This document shows positions 27,310 to 34,398 of a stretch of DNA of 64,000 bases, piece after piece. Origin of the DNA: a virus; IMG/VR virus record IMGVR_UViG_3300009160_000029, positions 1-64,000 of that record; one strand, given 5' to 3'. The translations under genes and the position numbers were made by a program. The notes under the pieces are model-generated. The model was not told the DNA's origin, ran no database searches, and was given only the letters and a program-made list of their open reading frames with translations. Positions within the stretch are counted from its first letter, which is position 1. The number at the start of each line of letters is the position of its first letter.

Positions 27310-27626
27310 TGACTGAAACAATTTCATTAAAAGATAAAATTATAGAATTAAGATCTAAAATACTTATACATTCTTATATGTATTGGTATAAAGACAATCC
27401 TCTTGTGTCTGATGCTTTATTTGATGCTTGGAAAAAACAATTAGTTGAATATCAAGCTGAGCATAAACAAAAATTTCCTAATGAAAAAATAGAGTTTTTT
27501 GAAACTGCATTTATTAATTGGGATGGTACTAATTCAAAGGCACTCCCTTTATTTGATGAATGGATTACGAATAGAGTTGAGATGCTGGACAAATATAAAA
27601 ATGCAACTCCATACTTTAATATTTAA
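27309..27626 (+). CDS. Stand-alone NAD-dependent ligase Ia-like domain
   Basis: 105 residues, start overlapping the previous stop. Residues 12-45 follow the pattern of the Ia domain of bacterial LigA: LRSKILIHSYMYWYKD, then NPLVSDALFDAW, equal to the LigA pattern H-x-Y-x-Y-Y-x(3)-P-x-x-S-D-x-x-Y-D. In LigA this domain binds the nicotinamide mononucleotide half of NAD+. No adenylation, OB or BRCT domain follows, so it cannot ligate DNA alone. It may bind NAD/NMN or serve as a partner for another nucleotidyl transferase. The similarity is by eye. Confidence 0.55.
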   Translation: MTETISLKDKIIELRSKILIHSYMYWYKDNPLVSDALFDAWKKQLVEYQAEHKQKFPNEKIEFFETAFINWDGTNSKALPLFDEWITNRVEMLDKYKNATPYFNI

Positions 27627-27783
27627 ATTTATGATATTACTTTCTCTATCAGGTTGTTTTGGTTCCACACTATTAACTTTGGGTGGAATTAAAATAACCA
27701 CTGGGGATGTAATAACAAAAATCGTTAAAATTGTACCAAAAAACGATGAAAATCTAGAAGATTACGAAAATAAAAAACTATAA
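27601..27783 (+). CDS. Small lipoprotein
   Basis: 60 residues from ATG 27601, overlapping the ligase-like gene by 26 nt. A short signal sequence (MQLHTLIFKFMILLSLSGC) ends in a lipobox LSGC, so Cys19 would be lipidated and exported. The mature peptide is ~42 residues, hydrophobic then charged. A start at 27631 would leave too short a signal. Function unknown. Confidence 0.5.
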   Translation: MQLHTLIFKFMILLSLSGCFGSTLLTLGGIKITTGDVITKIVKIVPKNDENLEDYENKKL

Positions 27784-27802
27784 TATGACTAAGCTATTGA
27801 AA

Positions 27803-27823
27803 TATATATCTTTTTTATTTTCT
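27803..27823 (+). repeat. 21-bp promoter-upstream element, copy 2
   Basis: Exact copy of the sequence at 25019-25039, followed after 7 bp by the -35 of the CobS-like gene promoter. Confidence 0.75.
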
Positions 27824-27830
27824 GGAAGTA

Positions 27831-27859
27831 TATACTTTTTCAACGATTTATGGTATAAT
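27831..27859 (+). promoter_or_regulatory. Promoter upstream of CobS-like gene
   Basis: -35 TATACT 27831-27836 and -10 TATAAT 27854-27859 with 17-bp spacing. The expected transcript start is downstream of the upstream ATG at 27862, which supports ATG 27892 as the real start of the gene. Confidence 0.72.
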
Positions 27860-27891
27860 ATATGTATAAACTAACTAAAAAAGGCAAATAT

Positions 27892-29061
27892 ATGATGAAT
27901 GATGTGAATATAAAAAAGTTTGTAGAATCTCTACATAAATCTTATTCCAATGATGAGAATAAATTCAATTGGAAACAGATCGTTAAGGTTTTTAAAACCA
28001 CTAAATTTGATAACAAATCAGAAGTTTATAATTGGGTGAGAGCACAAAAAGCTGGAAGAGGTGCTTATATTATTCCTCTGTCAAGTGTTTCTTCTTCGGT
28101 GACAAATAATGTTGTCAAAGTAGATACTGTAAAATCTGAATCTTCTAATTTAGATGTTAAGTCTTTAGTTCCAATTAGAGATAGTAATTATGTTCCATTC
28201 GGAAATTACAAAGATTTAGAAACTATTATATCTTCTAAACAATTTTATCCAACATTTGTGACTGGACCGACTGGTAATGGTAAATCTACTTCAATTGAAC
28301 AAATTTGTGCAAAACATAAAATTTCTTTAATTAGAGTTAATTTAAACAGCTTAACAGATGAAGATCAATTAATTGGTACTAAAACACTTATCGATGGTAA
28401 TATACAAATCGTAGAGGGACCAGTTGTTATAGCAATGAGATTAGGAATCCCACTATTGCTTGATGAGATCGATGCTGGTGGTGCTAATACTCTATTATGC
28501 TTGCAACCTATCCTTGAAGGAAAGCCATTCTATTTTAAATTAAAGAATGAGATTATCGTTCCTAAATTTGGCTTTAATATATTCGCGACAGCGAACACTA
28601 AGGGTAAGGGATCAGAAGATGGAAGATATATTGGTACGAATGTTTTGAATGAAGCATTTCTTGAAAGATTTGCTGTGACATTCCAACAAGAATATCCAAC
28701 ACCATCGATTGAATTAAAGATCGTTAAAAATCTGATGGACTCTTATAAATGTAAGAATGACAAATTCGCTCAGACTTTAGTTAAGTGGGCTGATGTAATT
28801 AGAAAAACAAATGAATCTGGTGGTGTTGATGAAACAATTACTACAAGAAGATTGGTTCATATTGTAAGAGCATATTCAGTATTTAAAGATATGGATAAAT
28901 CTATACAGTTATGTACGAATAGATTCGATGAAGCAACAAGACTTGCTTTTATTGATTTATTTGACAAAGTATCAAATAACAAAGAAACTTCGGCTCCGAA
29001 ACCATCAGAGTCTGAAGTTGCGAGTGCTGTAGTTAATCAACAACAAACAGTGAGTGCTTAA
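27892..29061 (+). CDS. cobS: AAA+ ATPase, CobS/MoxR-like
   Basis: 389 residues from ATG 27892 (aaggc ribosome site; the upstream ATG overlaps the promoter). Residues about 5-65 are a small domain ending in YNWVRAQKAGRGAYIIPL that is shared with the two following proteins. The ATPase has Walker A GPTGNGKST (near 125), Walker B LLLDEIDAG (near 188) and a sensor ATANTKG. It matches the CobS-like proteins of marine T4-like phages, which are proposed to act in cobalamin synthesis. A MoxR-type partner for the VWA protein upstream fits equally. Confidence 0.85.
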   Translation: MMNDVNIKKFVESLHKSYSNDENKFNWKQIVKVFKTTKFDNKSEVYNWVRAQKAGRGAYIIPLSSVSSSVTNNVVKVDTVKSESSNLDVKSLVPIRDSNYVPFGNYKDLETIISSKQFYPTFVTGPTGNGKSTSIEQICAKHKISLIRVNLNSLTDEDQLIGTKTLIDGNIQIVEGPVVIAMRLGIPLLLDEIDAGGANTLLCLQPILEGKPFYFKLKNEIIVPKFGFNIFATANTKGKGSEDGRYIGTNVLNEAFLERFAVTFQQEYPTPSIELKIVKNLMDSYKCKNDKFAQTLVKWADVIRKTNESGGVDETITTRRLVHIVRAYSVFKDMDKSIQLCTNRFDEATRLAFIDLFDKVSNNKETSAPKPSESEVASAVVNQQQTVSA

Positions 29062-29426
29062 TGCTAACTTGGAATTCACTTACTAAATCACAAAAACGTT
29101 GGGTAGAAAACGTTGCGAAAATTCTACCCGATTGTGTGACAAATGGGCATATTACAGCAACACAATGTTATGACTCTTTTAAACTATTAGAAAAACAAAG
29201 AGTTTCAGGTAGTCCAAAAATTGGATATCCGAATTGGTTGTTTAAACTTAATAAAATTAAAAGAGGAATCTATTTGTTTCCAGCAGAGGGAGTGACAGTA
29301 CAAAAAGCATCTCAATCTTTAAGTGGGAAAGCTGAACCTATTGCTATTACCAACAGAGTATCAGAAGAAGATAAATCGTTTTTAAATGATTTAAAAGCTT
29401 TTGGTATTGATATAAAAGTTTCTTAA
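29061..29426 (+). CDS. Paralogous small protein sharing the CobS N-terminal domain (copy 1)
   Basis: 121 residues, start overlapping the cobS stop. The block IGYPNWLFKLNKIKRGIYLFP is nearly the same as in the 29527 protein and resembles YNWVRAQKAGRGAYIIPL of the CobS-like protein. The N-terminal half (KSQKRWVENVAKILPD) looks helical, so a small winged-helix-like fold is possible. The tail is acidic. Probably an interaction module of the AAA+ machine. Confidence 0.6.
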   Translation: MLTWNSLTKSQKRWVENVAKILPDCVTNGHITATQCYDSFKLLEKQRVSGSPKIGYPNWLFKLNKIKRGIYLFPAEGVTVQKASQSLSGKAEPIAITNRVSEEDKSFLNDLKAFGIDIKVS

Positions 29427-29449
29427 TGGGAGTTTGTTAGTTTATTGTG

Positions 29450-29493
29450 AAGTGGGAGTCCCATATAAGAAAATTTCATTTTTTCTCCCACTT
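29450..29493 (+). terminator. Hairpin between the paralogous genes, terminator-like
   Basis: aagtgggag (29450-29458) and ctcccactt (29485-29493) form a 9-bp stem with a 26-nt loop that is T-rich on its 3' side. The 3' arm overlaps the -35 of the next promoter, so it may end the cobS transcript or act as a regulatory fold. Confidence 0.55.
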
Positions 29494-29520
29494 TACTTAC
29501 AATAAAAAATATAATATAAT
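29492..29520 (+). promoter_or_regulatory. Early/middle promoter upstream of second paralogue
   Basis: -35 TTTACT 29492-29497, -10 TATAAT 29515-29520, spacing 17 bp; the ATG follows within 7 bp, so the leader is very short. Confidence 0.78.
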
Positions 29521-29526
29521 AGTGAT

Positions 29527-29874
29527 ATGATAACATACGATAATGCTTCTAAAGCCCAAAGAAAATGGATTGATGCAGTAATTACTATTTTTCCAAATAT
29601 TGAAAAAACAGGAGTAATTTCAGCAGCAGAATGTTATTCAGCTCATATGAATTTATTAAAAAATCGTAAAGCAGATTCAGATAAAATAGGATATCCTAAT
29701 TGGTTATTTAAAACTAATAAAATAAGTCCAGGAGTTTATTTTTTTCCTGCAAAAGGATTAAACCCTGAGAGTATAGTTAAAACGACTCCAGTGGGAGATT
29801 CTTCTGTAAGAGCAGAAGTATCAAAGACAGAGGAAGATAAACAATTTTTTAAAGATGTATTAACAAATGTATAA
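29527..29874 (+). CDS. Paralogous small protein sharing the CobS N-terminal domain (copy 2)
   Basis: 115 residues, a duplicate of the 29061 gene: IGYPNWLFKTNKISPGVYFFPAKG aligns with its IGYPNWLFK..RGIYLFPAEG, and both end with an acidic EEDK-x-F motif. It has its own promoter and overlaps the next gene by 8 nt, so it is expressed with the clamp operon. Function unknown. Confidence 0.6.
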   Translation: MITYDNASKAQRKWIDAVITIFPNIEKTGVISAAECYSAHMNLLKNRKADSDKIGYPNWLFKTNKISPGVYFFPAKGLNPESIVKTTPVGDSSVRAEVSKTEEDKQFFKDVLTNV

Positions 29875-30148
29875 ATTTAACGAAGATAAACTAATAAAAG
29901 AATTAAAAGAATATATTGACCAAACATATAAAGGTCATTATTCTAAAAAGAAATTTCAGTCAACAGAGTTCATCGTTGATTGTGGTCATGGTCTAGGATT
30001 TACACTAGGCAATGTTTTAAAATATGCTCAAAGGTATGGGCATAAAGATGGACAAAATCGTAAAGATCTTTTAAAGATTTTACACTATGCTCTTCTTGCT
30101 TTACATATACACGATCAAGGAGAAAAACTTAATAATGAAAAGGAGTGA
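29867..30148 (+). CDS. DUF3310-like small protein
   Basis: 93 residues. The segment FTLGNVLKYAQRYGHKDGQNRKDLLKILHYALLAL follows the pattern of the DUF3310 family (N-x-x-K-Y-x-x-R-Y, then a helix with DLxK...Y), seen in many phages, sometimes fused to nucleotide kinases. Biochemical function is unknown. It overlaps its upstream neighbour and immediately precedes gp45. Confidence 0.6.
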   Translation: MYKFNEDKLIKELKEYIDQTYKGHYSKKKFQSTEFIVDCGHGLGFTLGNVLKYAQRYGHKDGQNRKDLLKILHYALLALHIHDQGEKLNNEKE

Positions 30149-30150
30149 GA

Positions 30151-30852
30151 ATGAAACTAAGTAAAGAAACACTTGCGATTATGAAAAACTTCGCAGGTAT
30201 TAATGCCAATCTAATGTTAAAGAATGGTAATAAAATATCAACAATATCGCCAGCAAAAAGTGTAATGGCTGTGGCACAAATTTCAGAGAACTTGCCAATT
30301 AATGGTTCTGGGAATTTTGGTATATATGAATTAAACGATTTTCTATCAGCTTACACATTAATGGAAGATCCAGATTTAACATTTGCTGATAATTTTTGCA
30401 TGATTTCTAAAGGTCATCAAAAAATTAAATTCTATTCAGCAGCAAGTGAAATGCTACTTGTTCCATCAAAAGAAAGTTTGCCTGTTTCTGATGATGTATC
30501 TTTTAATTTAAGAGCAGCAGATTTAGATATTATTTCAAAGTCAGCAGCAGTTTTAAAAGTAAGTGACATATCAATCGTATCAAAAGATGGTAAAGTAAGT
30601 GTTGAAGTTGCTGATAAAAAAGCACAACAAGCTGCAAAATCAGGACAATCAACAGCTAATACTTTTAATCTAGATATTGGTACATCAGATAAAGAGTTTA
30701 AAGTGAATATGAAAGTTGATAATTTACAAAAAATTGTACTTACAGATTATGTAGTGACAGTTGATAGCAAAAAACTATCTAAGTTTTCAGCAACTAAAGG
30801 TTCGCTAGTATATTACATCGCAATCGAATCTGATTCTGTAATCGGCAAATAA
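30151..30852 (+). CDS. gp45: Sliding clamp gp45
   Basis: 233 residues (T4 228), a PCNA-like ring that tethers the polymerase and also activates late transcription through gp55. The start MKLSKETLAIMKNFAGINANLML is characteristic; ATG 30151 is chosen over GTG 30145 because aaggag lies 6 bp ahead of it. Strand patterns of the two-domain clamp follow to YIAIESD near the C-terminus. It starts the replisome cluster. Confidence 0.93.
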   Translation: MKLSKETLAIMKNFAGINANLMLKNGNKISTISPAKSVMAVAQISENLPINGSGNFGIYELNDFLSAYTLMEDPDLTFADNFCMISKGHQKIKFYSAASEMLLVPSKESLPVSDDVSFNLRAADLDIISKSAAVLKVSDISIVSKDGKVSVEVADKKAQQAAKSGQSTANTFNLDIGTSDKEFKVNMKVDNLQKIVLTDYVVTVDSKKLSKFSATKGSLVYYIAIESDSVIGK

Positions 30853-30855
30853 TTT

Positions 30856-30876
30856 AATGGGAGGAATACTCCCATT
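30856..30876 (+). terminator. Hairpin after gp45
   Basis: aatgggag (30856-30863) pairs perfectly with ctcccatt (30869-30876) around a 5-nt loop, 3 bp after the gp45 stop. No long T-run follows; it may partly terminate or protect the clamp mRNA, giving more gp45 than clamp loader. Confidence 0.6.
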
Positions 30877-30894
30877 ATACAACTATATTATATT

Positions 30895-31404
30895 ATGAAT
30901 AAAGCGACTCTTAAAAAATTAATTCCTGTTTATATAGATCATAACAATAAATTTCATAAAATTAAAGATTATTTTGTTCATGAAGATACTGGTGATGTTT
31001 GGTCTTTTAAATGGAGAAGATATATGAAACTTAAACCTCCTATATGTAAAAATAAACCAAAATCATCACGAGATCTTTATCCTTATTTGTCTATTCATAA
31101 TAAAAAAATATTTAAAAATCTTGCTGGCACAAGAAAAACTATGGATATTCATAAAATTGTTAAAACTTCTTTAATTTTTCATTACAATACTCTCGCAAAA
31201 GAACTTATAAAAGTTTATAAGCATATACAAAAAAAAGATTTATCACTATTACCAAAATCAATCCAAGAACAATTATATAGAGGATTAATAGTGAATCATA
31301 TAGACCACAATAAACGAAATTACAATCCAAAAAACCTTGAATTAGAATCTTTTCAAGGTAATGCAGTTAAATATCAAAAACATAAAAAACAAAAAGCACT
31401 ATGA
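30895..31404 (+). CDS. HNH endonuclease, free-standing homing type
   Basis: 169 residues, basic. The C-terminal VNHIDHNKRNYNPKNLE is an HNH zinc/metal finger motif (His-Asn-His type). The N-terminal half is Lys-rich with an FVHEDTGDVWSFKWRRY segment like NUMOD-type DNA-binding motifs. It is wedged between gp45 and gp44, which are adjacent in T4, and overlaps gp44 by 4 nt. Such genes spread into conserved replication clusters of T4-like phages. Confidence 0.8.
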   Translation: MNKATLKKLIPVYIDHNNKFHKIKDYFVHEDTGDVWSFKWRRYMKLKPPICKNKPKSSRDLYPYLSIHNKKIFKNLAGTRKTMDIHKIVKTSLIFHYNTLAKELIKVYKHIQKKDLSLLPKSIQEQLYRGLIVNHIDHNKRNYNPKNLELESFQGNAVKYQKHKKQKAL

Positions 31405-32354
31405 TAAACACATCTGAAAACCAATTTGTTTGGGTTGAGAAGTATCGCCCTCGCACAATAAACGAATGTATTTTACCTAAAAAATTTAAACTTACATTAA
31501 AGTCTTTCATTAAAGGAGGACAGATACCACACTTTCTATTTTATGGTACAGCAGGAGTTGGTAAAACTACTGTGGCTCGTGCACTATGTGATGAAATTGG
31601 TGCTGAGTATATAATCATAAATGGTTCTGAAGAGGGTCGTATGATTGACACTCTAAGAGTGAAGATTAAAGGATTCGCTTCAACTGTATCTTTGACTGCA
31701 GCAAAAAAAGTAATTATTCTAGATGAAGCTGATTATATGACTCCGAATATAATGCAACCAGCTTTACGAGCATTTATAGAAGAATTTTCTTCTAATTGTA
31801 GATTTATACTTACTTGTAATTTTAAGAATAAAATTATTGATCCGATTAAATCAAGATGTTCTGTAGTTGACTTTAAAATACCAAATGATGAGAGAGCAGT
31901 TATTGCTACTGATTTTTTCAATAGAGTTGTTGAGATCCTGGAAAAAGAAAATATAAAATACGATAAGAAAGTAGTCGCTACTCTTATACAAAAGTTCTTT
32001 CCTGACTTTAGAAAAACATTAAACGAACTACAAAGATATTCGGTAGGTGGTACTATCGACACAGGAGTTCTTGTGGGGGTATCAGATGAGTCTTACACAC
32101 ACTTATTTAAATATTTAAAGAATAAAGAGTGGGATAAAATGCGTGAGTGGATTGATCTTAATTCAGACATTGATACTACAAATTTATTCTCAGAAATATT
32201 TGAAAAATGCCAACCAGCAATTGAAAAGAATTCAATACCAGAGTTGGTGTTAATACTAGCAGATTATCAATACAAGTCAGCTTTCGTAGCAGATGCGAAT
32301 ATTAATAAGATTGCTGCAATGACAGAGATAATGAAAAAATGTCAGTGGAAGTAA
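31401..32354 (+). CDS. gp44: Clamp loader large subunit gp44
   Basis: 317 residues (T4 319), AAA+ ATPase that with gp62 opens and loads the gp45 ring. Start motif WVEKYRPRTINECILP; Walker A GTAGVGKTT near 50; Walker B ILDEADYM near 107; sensor 1 LTCNFKNKI; SRC arginine finger KSRCSVVDF near 150. It overlaps gp62 by 16 nt. Confidence 0.96.
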   Translation: MINTSENQFVWVEKYRPRTINECILPKKFKLTLKSFIKGGQIPHFLFYGTAGVGKTTVARALCDEIGAEYIIINGSEEGRMIDTLRVKIKGFASTVSLTAAKKVIILDEADYMTPNIMQPALRAFIEEFSSNCRFILTCNFKNKIIDPIKSRCSVVDFKIPNDERAVIATDFFNRVVEILEKENIKYDKKVVATLIQKFFPDFRKTLNELQRYSVGGTIDTGVLVGVSDESYTHLFKYLKNKEWDKMREWIDLNSDIDTTNLFSEIFEKCQPAIEKNSIPELVLILADYQYKSAFVADANINKIAAMTEIMKKCQWK

Positions 32355-32749
32355 AAAAGTATAAAACAAATCCATTTAAGTTCGTCACAGCTATCAATTA
32401 CAGTAAAGAAAACCTACATGAAACAGAGACTTTCGAAGAAGATTATTTGCCTTATATTATTAATAGATCTCTCTCTATGTTTCCAGATACAGTCCAAATA
32501 GCTAATGAAATCAACATTTTGCACTATGTTCCAAAGAAGTGGCAATTTCTGTTTTACCTAAATATAGTCGCTAAGAAGAAAAGATATTCGAATAAAAAGT
32601 GGGCAAAAAAATCTAAAGATTCTAATGAACCTTTTATTATGGAATATTATAACGTTTCTGCTCAAAAAGCAAAAGAGATATTATCCCTTTTAAAACCAGA
32701 GCAGATTGAAATTATTAAATCAAAATTTTATAAAGGTGGCATACAATGA
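32339..32749 (+). CDS. gp62: Clamp loader small subunit gp62
   Basis: 136 residues in the invariant place between gp44 and regA (T4 gp62 is 187 aa). The FKFVTAINYSKENL start and DYLPYIINRSLSMFPDTV segment are typical of marine T4-like gp62. It has no ATPase site and acts as the asymmetric subunit of the loader. The start overlaps the gp44 end, so production is likely coupled. Confidence 0.88.
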   Translation: MSVEVKKYKTNPFKFVTAINYSKENLHETETFEEDYLPYIINRSLSMFPDTVQIANEINILHYVPKKWQFLFYLNIVAKKKRYSNKKWAKKSKDSNEPFIMEYYNVSAQKAKEILSLLKPEQIEIIKSKFYKGGIQ

Positions 32750-33213
32750 GTGAAGTTGAAAATAAACAAGAATCATTAGAGACTGTAAAAGAAGATTCAA
32801 ATAAGTCTGTTCCATATGCATGGAGTCCAGACAAAATGTTAGAAGTTTTTCTGATCGAACCAGATAACTTTTTAAAAATTAGAGAAACATTAACACGTAT
32901 CGGTATCGCAAGTCGTACTGATAAAAAACTATATCAATCTTGTCATATATTACATAAACAAGGAAGATATTTTATCGTTCATTTTAAAGAATTATTCTCT
33001 TTAGATGGAAAAGAATCTAATATTACTACAAACGATATTGAAAGAAGAAATACAATAGCTGTATTATTGGCTGATTGGGGATTATTAAAAATTAAAGATC
33101 TTGCCCAAATTTCATCAAAAGCTTCTTTAAGTCAAATCAAAGTTTTAGCACATAAAGACAAAGCAGGTTGGGAACTTGTGGCTAAATATAATATTGGAAA
33201 AAGAGCAAAATAA
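32746..33213 (+). CDS. regA: Translational repressor RegA
   Basis: 155 residues (T4 122) with a ~25-residue acidic N-terminal extension. RegA binds ribosome-site regions of early mRNAs and blocks translation, including its own and those of gp44/45. The conserved blocks are VFLIEPDNFLKIRETLTRIGIASR, LYQSCHILHKQGRYFIVHFKELF, RRNTIAVLLADWGLL and a C-terminal WELVAKYNIGK. The start overlaps the gp62 stop. Confidence 0.93.
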   Translation: MSEVENKQESLETVKEDSNKSVPYAWSPDKMLEVFLIEPDNFLKIRETLTRIGIASRTDKKLYQSCHILHKQGRYFIVHFKELFSLDGKESNITTNDIERRNTIAVLLADWGLLKIKDLAQISSKASLSQIKVLAHKDKAGWELVAKYNIGKRAK

Positions 33214-33369
33214 ATGTTTTATATTTGGCATACTTTATTAGTAGTTGCTTTTATAGTTATGGCATTCTTTATGGGTCTTATTTTAGGTAAGAAAATAGAC
33301 TCAAAGACACGAAATTTAAGCTTATTGAATAAAAAAAAAGATAATAAATTCAATAACTTGAATAAATAA
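33214..33369 (+). CDS. Small membrane protein, 51 aa
   Basis: ATG 33214 follows the regA stop by 0 bp. It has one hydrophobic segment HTLLVVAFIVMAFFMGLILG (residues 6-25) and a Lys/Asn-rich tail, so an N-out or N-in single-pass topology. Unknown function. Confidence 0.55.
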   Translation: MFYIWHTLLVVAFIVMAFFMGLILGKKIDSKTRNLSLLNKKKDNKFNNLNK

Positions 33370-33374
33370 TATTG

Positions 33375-33470
33375 TATAGGTACTAGTAATTTTAAAAATA
33401 ATACCTATATAATAGTGTATATTCGATCGTTGTATCGAGTATAACATACCTGATTGTTCCAATAGTGGAA
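33375..33470 (+). promoter_or_regulatory. Structured leader with three hairpins
   Basis: Three successive stems: tataggta 33375-33382 with tacctata 33402-33409; tatattcgat 33418-33427 with atcgagtata 33434-33443 (one G-U, loop cgttgt); ttcca 33457-33461 with tggaa 33466-33470 (loop atag). A TATAAT lies at 33408-33413, between stems one and two, but no fitting -35. The region precedes the strong aggagg ribosome site of the 33513 gene. It could be an RNA regulator or operator; no known riboswitch class was recognised. Confidence 0.5.
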
Positions 33471-33512
33471 AGTCAGCAGTAAATAATAACCTTGCTTTCA
33501 CAGGAGGATATA

Positions 33513-33716
33513 ATGATAGCAAACATAAACCAAGCGATTGACACTCTGTCAAACGCACAAAAGTCTTTAGTAGAAACTTTTATTAAAGATTCAAAAGTAG
33601 CAGAACCAGTAAATACAATTATTGATGCTACTCAAACTTTTAGCAAAACATTAGCAAAATCATTCGTCAACTTAACAGAGACATTTGTTGCGAACGTTAG
33701 CAAAGGAGGAAAGTAA
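33513..33716 (+). CDS. Small helical (phasin-like) protein before Hsp20
   Basis: 67 residues from ATG 33513, which has an ideal aggagg 6 bp ahead; a TTG upstream at 33492 is rejected. The chain is one long amphipathic helix pair (INQAIDTLSNAQKSLVETFI, then QTFSKTLAKSFVNLTETFV), reminiscent of phasins by eye. The stop overlaps the start of the Hsp20 gene, so the two are co-translated and may work together. Confidence 0.55.
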   Translation: MIANINQAIDTLSNAQKSLVETFIKDSKVAEPVNTIIDATQTFSKTLAKSFVNLTETFVANVSKGGK

Positions 33717-34162
33717 TGACTAGACTTCCTACTTTTTTTAACGATGCGTTCAAAGACTTTGATAAGTTTTTCGTAGGTTTCGATGACCAATTGGCACGAT
33801 TCCACGATATACACGAGTCATTTGGCAAAATGATACCAAACTACCCACCATACAACTTAAAAAAAGTTGACGAAAACAAATATGTTATCGAAGTGGCTGT
33901 AGCTGGTTTTGCGAGATCAGATATTGAAATCACACTAGAAGATGACAAATTAGTTATCAAAGGTGAGTCAAAGTCTGATGAATCAAAATCAAAAGATGTT
34001 GATCTATACAAAGGTATAGCAAATCGTGCTTTCGAAAGATCGTTTGCACTGTCTGAGAATATCGAAGTAAAAGATGCTCAATATCTAAATGGTATGTTAA
34101 AAGTTATTCTTGAAAGAATAATCCCAGAACATAAAAAACCAAAAAAAATAGAAGTAAAATAA
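33716..34162 (+). CDS. hsp20: Small heat-shock protein Hsp20
   Basis: 148 residues. The alpha-crystallin domain runs from about 40 (YPPYNLKKVDENKYVIEVAVAGF) to about 135, with KLVIKGE and a C-terminal GMLKVILER motif equal to the family's GxLxIxL. Hsp20 holds unfolded proteins in a refoldable state; it is carried by many marine T4-like phages, perhaps to help virion protein folding. An aaaggagg site precedes the start. Confidence 0.93.
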   Translation: MTRLPTFFNDAFKDFDKFFVGFDDQLARFHDIHESFGKMIPNYPPYNLKKVDENKYVIEVAVAGFARSDIEITLEDDKLVIKGESKSDESKSKDVDLYKGIANRAFERSFALSENIEVKDAQYLNGMLKVILERIIPEHKKPKKIEVK

Positions 34163-34173
34163 TCTATTTAAAA

Positions 34174-34203
34174 GATTGGTGGAGTTTAATTATTCCACCA
34201 ATC
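34174..34203 (+). terminator. Hairpin after Hsp20
   Basis: gattggtgga (34174-34183) pairs perfectly with tccaccaatc (34194-34203), a 10-bp stem with a 10-nt loop. The + strand tail is A-rich rather than T-rich, so it may act mainly as a mRNA 3' barrier or an inefficient terminator. Confidence 0.6.
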
Positions 34204-34230
34204 AAAAATACATTTAAAGAGAAAAATAAA

Positions 34231-34395
34231 ATGACACCTTATAACATATGTGAAAACAAATGGATAAGTAAAGCTAAAAAAGAAATAAAAAATAATTATA
34301 AAGAATATCAACCTATATATGAAATATTTGTAGGCATATCATTACTTATAATTTTTATTTTAGCAATACTTACTGCATTAAGTAGTTTTCTATAA
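34231..34395 (+). CDS. Small membrane protein, 54 aa
   Basis: ATG 34231 (aaagagaaaaa ahead) gives 54 residues: a charged N-terminal half (KAKKEIKNNYKEYQ) and a hydrophobic C-terminal segment IFVGISLLIIFILAILTAL, giving a tail-anchored topology. Unknown. Confidence 0.5.
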   Translation: MTPYNICENKWISKAKKEIKNNYKEYQPIYEIFVGISLLIIFILAILTALSSFL

Positions 34396-34398
34396 AAT

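Noticed and set aside
27862-27891. Upstream ATG of the CobS-like gene
   Set aside because: It overlaps the TATAAT of the promoter, so the transcript would start after it; the ATG at 27892 has a better site.
33492-33512. TTG start of the phasin-like gene
   Set aside because: The aggagg ribosome site lies downstream of it and 6 bp ahead of ATG 33513.
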